Source: Rickettsiales bacterium (lineage in GTDB: Bacteria; Pseudomonadota; Alphaproteobacteria; TMED109). Taken from it: a stretch of 13,180 nt of DNA. The stretch covers positions 1 to 13,180 of the forward strand of contig PBGQ01000036.1 in NCBI GenBank assembly GCA_002720125.1. The letters are read 5' to 3'. Positions within the stretch are counted from its first letter, which is position 1; each line of letters starts with the position of its first letter. Shown in pieces: positions 7,454 to 13,180 of the stretch. Both the position numbers and the translations under genes were made by a program. The notes beneath the pieces were generated by a model. It saw nothing but the letters and a program-made list of their open reading frames with translations. It had not been told where the DNA came from and ran no database searches.

Positions 7454-7703
7454 TCTCTGTGTCATTTTTTTTTGTACCTATTTCCACTGAAATACCATTG
7501 ACCTTTCGTCTATGCATTTTTTAATTGTCAACTAATATATCCGATGAATTATTTTAAAATTTACTATTAAGACAACCAAAATTATGAAATACATATTATA
7601 ATTGTTGACATAAAATTATACGAATTATTTGGAAGCTCAAGTATTGTAATTCAATTTCTCGGATCTTTTCCAAGATACAAACTAAGCAAGGAGCATTATT
7701 ACA
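7454..7703. other. AT-rich intergenic leader of the haem-transport operon
   Basis: This is 250 bp between the att copy and the binding-protein gene. It is very AT-rich, with a run of nine T near 7465. It must hold the promoter of the operon beginning at 7704. TTGACA at 7605-7610 is a good -35 element but has no convincing -10 at 16-18 bp. I looked for Fur, RirA or Irr operators, expected for haem or iron uptake, and saw none I would defend. No gene is visible. Confidence 0.5.
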
Positions 7704-8603
7704 GTGATGACCCAAAATTTTCAAAAAAAAGTCTATTGGTTTCGTGAATTGAAAATGCTATTTTTTCTTCTTCTGACGCTAATCACATCGGAAACGTTTG
7801 CCCAATGCGAGAAGAGCACTAACTCTAGCAAAATAGTAGGAGCTGGAGGATCTATTACCGAAACAATTTTTTATCTAGGTCTTGAAGATAATTTAGTCGC
7901 GCGTGATCTGACATCAAATTATCCCGAAAAGGCTCTTAAGTTACCTTCCATTGGTTACCTTCGTAACCTTTCTGTGGAGGGGCTGCTTTCATTGTCACCT
8001 TCTCTCATAATTTCAGAACCGGACATTGGACCCGATAAGGTTGTGGAGCAGGTGAAGAAAACATCTGTAGAGATACGAATTTTGCCAGATGACTACAGCA
8101 CGTCTGGGATTATTAAAAAAGCAAATTGCGTAGGACAAATTTTGGGAGCGAGCCAAAAATACTTAGAACCTTTAACAAATCAACTAGAAATTTTGAAACA
8201 AAAACTGGAACTGAGTGCTGGTTCGATAAGTGCCCAAAAAAAAATTATGATAATCCTAATGTTTAGAGGCACATCCCCTATTGTAGCTGGTGCTGAAACC
8301 TCAGGAAACGCCTTCATTGAGATGACTGGAAATACAAATGCATTTTCAAATATCACCGGATGGAAACCTGTTGGAATTGAAGGCATTCTCGCCAATAACC
8401 CAGATTATATAATTGTGACCAAGAGAGCATTTTCTACTTTTAAATCCGTAGACTCATTTTTAGCCCAAACTGGATTGCAAGCAACTAACGCAGGGAAAAA
8501 TAAAAGCGTATTAGTCGAGGATGGAATGTCTCTGCTAGGTTTTGGACCAAGAACAATGGAAACTGGAATTAAAGTATTGTCATTGGTCAACAATAACCCT
8601 TAA
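7704..8603 (+). CDS. hmuT: Haem-type ABC transporter periplasmic binding protein (HmuT-like)
   Basis: The 299-residue product has a positively charged leader and a hydrophobic signal segment ending at FAQ (about residue 34). The mature part is a class III binding protein of the BtuF/HmuT type. SKIVGAGGSITETIFYLGLEDNLVARD and YPEKALKLPSIGYLRNLSVEGLLSLSPSLII are the HmuT-like pattern. The GYLR tyrosine (Y85) lies where HmuT proteins place their haem-ligating tyrosine. GTG at 7704 or ATG at 7707 fits AAGGAG at 7688-7693, though spacing is long; ATG at 7755 would give a shorter signal peptide. Cobalamin or siderophore ligands are alternatives, but the GYxR motif favours haem. No TonB receptor or haem-degrading gene lies nearby, so outer-membrane passage must be provided elsewhere. 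Confidence 0.8.
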   Translation: MMTQNFQKKVYWFRELKMLFFLLLTLITSETFAQCEKSTNSSKIVGAGGSITETIFYLGLEDNLVARDLTSNYPEKALKLPSIGYLRNLSVEGLLSLSPSLIISEPDIGPDKVVEQVKKTSVEIRILPDDYSTSGIIKKANCVGQILGASQKYLEPLTNQLEILKQKLELSAGSISAQKKIMIILMFRGTSPIVAGAETSGNAFIEMTGNTNAFSNITGWKPVGIEGILANNPDYIIVTKRAFSTFKSVDSFLAQTGLQATNAGKNKSVLVEDGMSLLGFGPRTMETGIKVLSLVNNNP

Positions 8604-8617
8604 AGAGAGAGATCTTC

Positions 8618-9628
8618 ATGCTTGAACTTCTAGACTCAAGGCAGAAACTCACGATAATATGTTTATTGAGCTTGAGTATATTAGTTTGTATAGTTGGATT
8701 ATCTTTTGGAAGTTTCCAAATTGAGTTGACAAAAATATTTCTTGGATTTGGAGACCCGCTTCAAACCGAAGTGCTACTAAATATCAGATCCCCGAGAGTT
8801 CTTTTAGCAGCCTTCGTTGGGGCTGGACTTGGAATTTCGGGGGCCGCTCTTCAAGGATTATTCCGTAATCCTTTAGCAGACCCCGCCTTAATAGGCGTAT
8901 CTGCTGGGGCAGCGTTTGGGGCAGTATCTGCAATTGTGCTAATCAATACCGGTTTGAGTTTTCTACAGTTAGGAAGCTTTTTGGTACCGTTAGCTGCCAT
9001 CATAGGCTCACTTGTTGTAATAGGATTAATATACATTTTGACAGCTAGTTTTACTAACTCCGGAATTTTGTACATGTTATTGGTCGGAATTGCATTAAAT
9101 GCGATATCAACCGTAGGTATTGGTTTTCTAACATTTATCAGCTCAGACAGCCAGCTCAGAACTCTTACTTTCTGGATGATGGGAAGTTTTGGAAGCACAA
9201 GTTGGGAGCTATTATTACCAGCGGTAGTGTTAATTATGGTTACAATATTCATACTGGTATCTAATGCTAGAAAGCTAGACATTATGCAATTGGGTGAATC
9301 TGAAGCCTCTAGGATTGGAATTGATGTAGTGAAGACACGTAGGACAATAATAATATCGACAGCAGTAATGATTGGCATATGCGTTTCTTTGTCTGGCATT
9401 ATCGGTTTCGTAGGATTGGTTATTCCTCACATGGTTCGAATGTTAGCTGGATCAAGTCATACCTATCTATTGATAGGATCTGCCATAATGGGAATGCTAA
9501 TAACGGTTTTAGCAGACTTATTTTCACGCTTAGTAATTCAACCTGCAGAGCTACCAATTGGTTTGGCTACTAGCGCATTAGGGGCTCCTTTCTTTCTCTG
9601 GCTAGTCTTACGATTACGAAATAAATGA
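8618..9628 (+). CDS. hmuU: Haem-type ABC transporter permease, FecCD/BtuC family (HmuU-like)
   Basis: The 336-residue product is a FecCD-family permease of normal length with about ten membrane helices. Signatures are NIRSPRVLLAAFVGAGLGIS, LQGLFRNPLADPALIGVSAG at 79-97, the cytoplasmic ATPase-coupling segment GESEASRIGIDV, and the C-terminal GIIGFVGLVIPHMVRMLAG and ELPIGLATSALGAPFF. It forms the inner-membrane channel as a dimer with the ATPase encoded next. It starts at ATG 8618, 14 bp after the binding-protein gene, behind an AGAGAGAG run at 8603-8611, and ends in a 4-bp ATGA overlap with the ATPase gene. The family also serves cobalamin and siderophores; haem is inferred from the binding protein. 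Confidence 0.88.
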   Translation: MLELLDSRQKLTIICLLSLSILVCIVGLSFGSFQIELTKIFLGFGDPLQTEVLLNIRSPRVLLAAFVGAGLGISGAALQGLFRNPLADPALIGVSAGAAFGAVSAIVLINTGLSFLQLGSFLVPLAAIIGSLVVIGLIYILTASFTNSGILYMLLVGIALNAISTVGIGFLTFISSDSQLRTLTFWMMGSFGSTSWELLLPAVVLIMVTIFILVSNARKLDIMQLGESEASRIGIDVVKTRRTIIISTAVMIGICVSLSGIIGFVGLVIPHMVRMLAGSSHTYLLIGSAIMGMLITVLADLFSRLVIQPAELPIGLATSALGAPFFLWLVLRLRNK

Positions 9629-10398
9629 GTATTAAGACTTACAATTTATCTCAGAAATACGGAGATCAATATATTTTGAGAGATATTAATATTGAGGTTT
9701 TTCCGGGACAAGTTCTTGGTATTATTGGACCAAATGGTTCTGGAAAATCAAGCCTTGTAAAGATAATCGCTGGAGACTTCTCTTCAACTGATGGGCATGT
9801 AGAATATGAAAATATTCCTCTCAAGGAGTATTCGTTGCTGGAAAAAGCTAGATATCGCAGTGTCGTATCTCAAGAACAGAACATCATGTTTGATTTTACC
9901 GTGAGGGAGGTAATTGAAATGGGTATCCTTGGAGGCTATGGTTTTAGCTATAATTCAGAAGTCTGGAAAAATTTTAAAATAGTTGTTAAAACGTTGGGGA
10001 TAGATAAATACTCCAACCGAAGTATCAGAACTCTATCTGGGGGAGAATTAAAGAGAGTACACTTGGCTCGTGCGTTAATACAGATATGGCAGCGTACCGA
10101 CTACATAAAATCTAAATATATTTTTTTAGATGAACCCACTTCCAATTTAGACATAGGCCAAGAACTTAGCTTTTTAAATTTTATTAAAGGCGAAGTAGAC
10201 CGAGGTTTGGGTGCCGTAATAATCTTCCATGATTTAAATTTAGCTGCTCACTTTTCAGATAAAATCTTAGTATTGTCGGAAGGAAAAATCTTAGATTTTG
10301 GGGTTCCCTACGAAATTCTAACACCTTCTCTTGTTCAAAAAGCATATGGTTTAAAAGTAAGTGTGACAAAAAGACCTTTTAGATTATCGTATTTTTAA
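9625..10398 (+). CDS. hmuV: Haem-type ABC transporter ATP-binding protein (HmuV-like)
   Basis: All ABC ATPase motifs are present in the 257-residue product: Walker A GPNGSGKS at 35-42, Q-loop glutamine at 83 (VSQEQN), signature LSGGELKRVHLARAL from 137, Walker B YIFLDEP at 165-171 with the D-loop SNLD, and the switch histidine H202 in FHDLNLAAHF. A spacer between the signature and Walker B (IQIWQRTDYIKSKY) is longer than in many ABC ATPases and resembles that seen in HmuV proteins. It starts inside the stop of the permease gene (ATGA), so subunit synthesis is coupled. It powers the importer from the cytoplasmic face. Confidence 0.9.
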   Translation: MSIKTYNLSQKYGDQYILRDINIEVFPGQVLGIIGPNGSGKSSLVKIIAGDFSSTDGHVEYENIPLKEYSLLEKARYRSVVSQEQNIMFDFTVREVIEMGILGGYGFSYNSEVWKNFKIVVKTLGIDKYSNRSIRTLSGGELKRVHLARALIQIWQRTDYIKSKYIFLDEPTSNLDIGQELSFLNFIKGEVDRGLGAVIIFHDLNLAAHFSDKILVLSEGKILDFGVPYEILTPSLVQKAYGLKVSVTKRPFRLSYF

Positions 10399-10412
10399 AC
10401 TATCTTAGTTTC

Positions 10413-10754
10413 ATGAACATTTTTATTGAAAAATTTGAATATTTTTTGTCTTTAAACATAAAGTTTTTTAAAGCAAGGTCCCTTAAGCATTTAATCGTAA
10501 TCTTTACGATATTCGCCATAAGTGGAAGCATAGCAGTTTATAGCTCAAAACACTTACTTCTGCTCTTAAATTTAGACCCATCAGTTGTCAGTCAACATTT
10601 TTATTGGCCATTACGGTTACTAGTTCTACTAATAGCATATCAATTTATACTCCTCTTCGTGAGTTCTGTTTTTGGTGAATTTGATCATTTTTCTAGATAC
10701 AGTCTTAAATATATTTCAGGACTTAGGAAAAACAAACCCGCTGGCGACAGCTAA
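10413..10754 (+). CDS. Small two-helix inner-membrane protein, DUF6787-like
   Basis: The 113-residue product has two membrane segments at about 25-44 (LIVIFTIFAISGSIAVYSS) and 66-86 (PLRLLVLLIAYQFILLFVSS). A loop carries YWPLR, and the end carries VFGEFDHFSRYSLKY. The order F-aISGS, then YWPLR, AYQ and FGeFdhF resembles small DUF6787-type proteins; this is recognition from memory and not a search. The gene follows the ATPase gene by 14 bp on the same strand, so it is probably cotranscribed with the haem importer, but no role in haem transport is known to me. The ribosome site is poor. It is the last gene before the att-like fragment at 10892. Confidence 0.65.
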   Translation: MNIFIEKFEYFLSLNIKFFKARSLKHLIVIFTIFAISGSIAVYSSKHLLLLLNLDPSVVSQHFYWPLRLLVLLIAYQFILLFVSSVFGEFDHFSRYSLKYISGLRKNKPAGDS

Positions 10755-10758
10755 AAAC

Positions 10759-10776
10759 AACTAACTCGTTTTAGTT
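10759..10776 (+). terminator. Weak stem-loop after the haem operon
   Basis: AACTAA at 10759-10764 can pair with TTAGTT at 10771-10776 around a 6-base loop, followed by TTATT. A second small hairpin, GTCGT/ACGAC at 10783-10797, is adjacent. Both are short and AT-rich, so termination is only a possibility suggested by position just after the last gene of the operon. Confidence 0.3.
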
Positions 10777-10891
10777 TTATTAGTCGTTTCATACGACCGC
10801 AAATTGATGTCTTTTCTGTTAGCATTACAATAGTTTTGATTTGTTTCCATAGTTTATGTCAAAAGTAATCAAGTTTTTACGCTTCCTTATT

Positions 10892-10918
10892 TAGGATCGA
10901 GTCCTACCACCCCACCCA
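10892..10918 (+). repeat. Diverged tRNA-Gln 3' fragment (att scar)
   Basis: It matches tRNA-Gln 105-131 at 24 of 27 positions, with changes in the T loop (TTCGAAT to ATCGAGT) and at the discriminator base. No similarity extends left into the anticodon arm. It lies between the rightward haem operon and the leftward permease genes, whose first stop codon is 20 bp away, so it marks a cargo boundary. The extent resembles the fragment at 2001 and not the 49-bp copy at 7405. Confidence 0.7.
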
Positions 10919-10938
10919 TTTAAACAGCATCAATATAA

Positions 10939-11835
10939 TTATTTCTTGGTTTGCATCTCTGACCAAACATAGATAACAACAGCCATAATGACAGAAGACC
11001 CTCCTATAAGTGTCCAGAAGGCTGGCACTTCATCTATGAAAAGCCAAACCCAAAATGGCCCCAAGGCAAATTCCAATAGCATAAACAGAGTTAACTCAGC
11101 GGCTATTAAATACTTTGAGGCATATACAAAAAGTGAGTTGGGTATAAATGAAATAATACTCCCCAGAAGTATACACTTTAATAAATCAAGCCAGGATATT
11201 GCTATATCTTGACCTAAAATAGATAGGCAAACTAAGCATATAACCAATCCTGAGATAAGAACACTGGGAAGCATTTCTATGTCTTTATTTTTTCGAAGCA
11301 TTATAGCATAGCCAGAAAAACAAAATGCAGTGATTAGTGCCATTGAGGTACCATAAAAAGAATTTGAACGAAGGCCAGACACCATCATCAAACTTACGCC
11401 AAACCCGGCAATAATCATCGTAATCAAGGTTTGCCTTGAGACCCTTTCATTTAATAAAATTCTGGCTAAAAAAGCACTTATAAATGGTATTGAGGCAAGA
11501 ATAAAAAGTGTAGCGGCAACGGTTGTGCTTGTAATTGCTTGAATAAAACATATGCCAGCAGAGGCAAGAAGAATTCCAGCTAGAATACCTGACCCACCAA
11601 CTCCTGTAATTTTTCTTAAAGTATTTGTTTGGTATCTTAATGTAAGGATTAACAGGATTGTAAACGAAAGTGCAAGCCCTCTGTAAAGGCTAATTTGGAG
11701 TGGCCCAGCAGTGTCCATTCCTCTGATTATTAAACCCGCAAAGCTTATTATGCTAGACCCAAGAACCATAAGAAGCATTGCATTTATTCGTGTACTTCTA
11801 AAAAGTTTATAGTTATTTAATTTATTATTTTTCAA
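10939..11835 (-). CDS. EamA/DMT-superfamily permease (first copy)
   Basis: The 298-residue product shows ten hydrophobic segments arranged as two EamA repeats, roughly residues 18-147 and 158-292, typical of drug/metabolite transporters. Characteristic stretches are LYRGLALSFTILLIL, a TTVAATLFILASIPFISAFLARILLNERVS segment closing the first repeat, and LTLFMLLEFALGPFWVWLFIDEVP in the second. The substrate cannot be read from sequence; the family includes exporters and importers of amino acids and other metabolites. The full frame starts at TTG 11835 with only a loose GAGAAAG upstream. ATG at 11778, just before the first helix, is an alternative without a visible ribosome site. It is read leftward, 132 bp after the second EamA gene, and shares low similarity with it by eye. 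Confidence 0.85.
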   Translation of the reverse strand: MKNNKLNNYKLFRSTRINAMLLMVLGSSIISFAGLIIRGMDTAGPLQISLYRGLALSFTILLILTLRYQTNTLRKITGVGGSGILAGILLASAGICFIQAITSTTVAATLFILASIPFISAFLARILLNERVSRQTLITMIIAGFGVSLMMVSGLRSNSFYGTSMALITAFCFSGYAIMLRKNKDIEMLPSVLISGLVICLVCLSILGQDIAISWLDLLKCILLGSIISFIPNSLFVYASKYLIAAELTLFMLLEFALGPFWVWLFIDEVPAFWTLIGGSSVIMAVVIYVWSEMQTKK

Positions 11836-11891
11836 TTTTACGGGATCTTTCTCGTTTATACCTACTTAATGATTTCTTAACTATTTTGAGG

Positions 11892-11910
11892 TGTAAAACT
11901 AAATTTTACA
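11892..11910. other. Perfect 7-bp AT-rich hairpin between the two permease genes
   Basis: TGTAAAA at 11892-11898 pairs with TTTTACA at 11904-11910 around the loop CTAAA. There is no T tract on either strand, so it is not a standard terminator. It lies 57 bp upstream of the TTG start of the 10939-11835 gene and could be an operator or chance. Confidence 0.25.
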
Positions 11911-11967
11911 TAGACGCACAAACTAAGATGAATATATAGAAAAACACTCATAAACTCTTAACTTGAT

Positions 11968-12903
11968 CTACCATTGTTTTTCCGCAGCGACAATCTCTTC
12001 TCTAACGCTCTCTCTTATGAAAATATATATGCCGCTCAAAGATATCATGACCATCCCAAGAAAAGATAAAAGATCGGGAATTTCCTCAAAAATGATATAA
12101 CCTGCCAATAAGGCATACACCAGAAGTACATACTCTATTGGCGCATTAGATTGAGGTGACCCTATATTATAGGCATATACCAGTGAGAAAATACCGATTG
12201 TGCCAGTAAATGCAATAATCACTAGCGCCACTAAAGTGTCAAATTCAGTGATTTCCCATGGTATATAGAGAAACTGTAACTGATTAATCTCCATATTTGG
12301 AAAAGCATTTGTGACCAAAATTGTTATAAAAGGGCTTAGAATTAATCCCCCAAAATAAATATGAAAAGACTGTTGAAAGGCGTTATCTCTATCACTTGTT
12401 TTCTTTGCTAAAAGCATACCAATGGAATAGCTAAATGCAGTTGCTATTGGAAAAAGCATATACCAATCAAAATTGTAGATAGAAGGTTTGATGATTAATA
12501 GCGTACCTATGAAACCAATAATAATTGCAGTAATCCTATGAAATCCTATTGAGATTTTAAGGAAAAATATCGATATTATAGTAACGATTATAGGATGGAT
12601 AAAAAATAAACTGGTGGCTATAGCTAAGGGTAACTTAGAGATTGAAATATAAAACATAGTGAACCCTAGAAAAAAAGAACTTCCTCTAAAAATAGCGATC
12701 AATGGATATGAGGATCCAAATTTTATAGGTTTCCTTAAAAACCATAAAAGGCCTGTTAATAGGATAGTTCCTAACGCTGCTCGAAAAAATAGAATCTGAG
12801 TTAAAGAAACCTGATTTTCTAATGATTTGATAACTATATCCTGAATGCAAAATACAGCCATTCCAATGACTATAAAAAGCATACCTCTTTTTTCTGAAGA
12901 CAT
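11968..12903 (-). CDS. EamA/DMT-superfamily permease (second copy)
   Basis: The 311-residue product has ten membrane segments in two EamA repeats. Family-like stretches are FFRAALGTILLTGLLWFLRKP, KLPLAIATSLFFIHPIIVTIIS in the first half and NAPIEYVLLVYALLAGYIIFEEIPDLLSFLG in the second. The FRGSSFFLGFTMFYISISKLPLA region recalls the S-adenosylmethionine/RhaT-like EamA branch, but this is not enough to name a substrate. ATG at 12903 (minus strand) has AGGGA seven bases upstream. The C-terminal tail (RESVREEIVAAEKQW) is polar and should lie in the cytoplasm. It is read leftward, probably in one transcript with the other EamA gene; the 132-bp gap leaves room for a separate promoter. Confidence 0.88.
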   Translation of the reverse strand: MSSEKRGMLFIVIGMAVFCIQDIVIKSLENQVSLTQILFFRAALGTILLTGLLWFLRKPIKFGSSYPLIAIFRGSSFFLGFTMFYISISKLPLAIATSLFFIHPIIVTIISIFFLKISIGFHRITAIIIGFIGTLLIIKPSIYNFDWYMLFPIATAFSYSIGMLLAKKTSDRDNAFQQSFHIYFGGLILSPFITILVTNAFPNMEINQLQFLYIPWEITEFDTLVALVIIAFTGTIGIFSLVYAYNIGSPQSNAPIEYVLLVYALLAGYIIFEEIPDLLSFLGMVMISLSGIYIFIRESVREEIVAAEKQW

Positions 12904-12945
12904 TGCTAAATCCCTGCAAATTCATTTGCTCTTTTAGCCGAATCT

Positions 12946-12960
12946 AAACTGTTGTCAAAA
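12946..12960 (-). repeat. Inverted copy of the TTTTGACAACAGTTT motif
   Basis: Read on the minus strand this is an exact 15-base match to TTTTGACAACAGTTT at 7294-7308 and at 13124-13138. It lies in the leader of the second EamA gene, 43 bp upstream of its start, facing the copies in the unit-end repeat 160 bp to the right. It may be another protein-binding site of the element end. Confidence 0.5.
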
Positions 12961-13108
12961 TAAATTTGAAGCCTAAATACTTTCCGCTCTTGGGCGCTAA
13001 AAGACCCGGTGTCATAGAACTTTTCTTAATGCTATTTTCATTGAAACAAGATAAAAATTGACAAACAAAAATGGCCCCTTAATGCTGAAAAAATTTTGTT
13101 TAAACTTG

Positions 13109-13180
13109 GTTTTTGACAACAATTTTTGACAACAGTTTTCTTGATTTTCCTGATAACACATAAGAAGCATGATGAAGCAT
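13109..13180 (+). repeat. Shared unit-end repeat, copy 2 (runs to the window edge)
   Basis: It matches 7280-7349 with about five differences. The tandem motifs are TTTTGACAACA at 13111-13121 and 13124-13134, followed by the same TGATTTTCCTGATAACACAT stretch. The match is still strong at the last base of the window, so the repeat probably continues. By analogy with copy 1, a tRNA-Gln 3' copy should start about 56 bp further right. The region 12904-13108 to its left holds the leader of the EamA gene and no other gene I can see. Confidence 0.75.

Noticed and set aside
7368..7517. Minus-strand 49-residue frame crossing the att copy at 7405, starting MHRRKVNGISVEIG
   Set aside because: It starts right after an in-frame stop, has no visible ribosome site, and much of it is tRNA-derived or arm-repeat DNA. 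Such read-through frames are common across tRNA fragments.
7561..7703. Fur, RirA or Irr operator upstream of the haem operon
   Set aside because: The region is AT-rich enough to give partial matches everywhere; none has the palindromic or half-site structure needed.
8851..9399. 182-residue minus-strand frame opposite the permease gene
   Set aside because: It is the antisense shadow of the FecCD-family gene, which has full family motifs on the plus strand.
12961..13040. Possible riboswitch in the leader of the second EamA gene (GGGCGCTAAAAGACCC region)
   Set aside because: The GC-rich patch can form a small hairpin, but I cannot match it to any known aptamer core, and it may lie upstream of the transcript start.

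Overview
The window looks like part of a genomic island in a free-living, AT-rich marine-type alphaproteobacterium. This is inferred from the tRNA-Gln type, a TRAP transporter, a family III CoA-transferase, an HMG-CoA-lyase homologue and HmuTUV-like haem import; no marker gene fixes the taxon. An intact tRNA-Gln(UUG) with encoded CCA lies at the left end (57-131). Copies of its 3' end then recur at 2001-2030, 7405-7453 and 10892-10918. The 7405-7453 copy is identical over 49 bp. The other two are 27-30 bp and diverged.

These copies divide the window into four cargo blocks. Block 1 (132-2000) holds one secreted protein with a peptidoglycan-binding-like domain and six FG-GAP/VCBS calcium-type repeats. 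Block 2 (2031-7404) is a rightward operon: CaiB/BaiF CoA-transferase, HMG-CoA lyase family protein, then TRAP DctP, DctQ and DctM. It reads as an uptake, CoA-activation and cleavage route for a 3-hydroxy-dicarboxylate such as 3-hydroxy-3-methylglutarate or a close analogue. Block 3 (7454-10891) is a haem-type ABC importer (binding protein, permease, ATPase) followed by a small two-helix membrane protein. Block 4 (10919 to the window end) holds two leftward EamA/DMT permeases.

A second repeat shows a larger organisation. About 70 bp at 7280-7349, with tandem TTTTGACAACA motifs, recurs nearly unchanged at 13109-13180. The first copy lies about 55 bp before the perfect tRNA copy at 7405. This suggests two larger units, 132-7453 and 7454 to about 13,284, sharing the same right end. 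It predicts another tRNA-Gln 3' copy just beyond the window. The diverged tRNA fragments at 2001 and 10892 lie inside these units and may be scars of earlier insertions or of a different integrase type.

No integrase, transposase or phage gene is present, so the units look like cargo-only elements moved by a recombinase encoded elsewhere, or ones that have lost it. Each block has a nutrient-acquisition, transport or surface role, which fits niche-adaptive cargo stacked at a tRNA gene.
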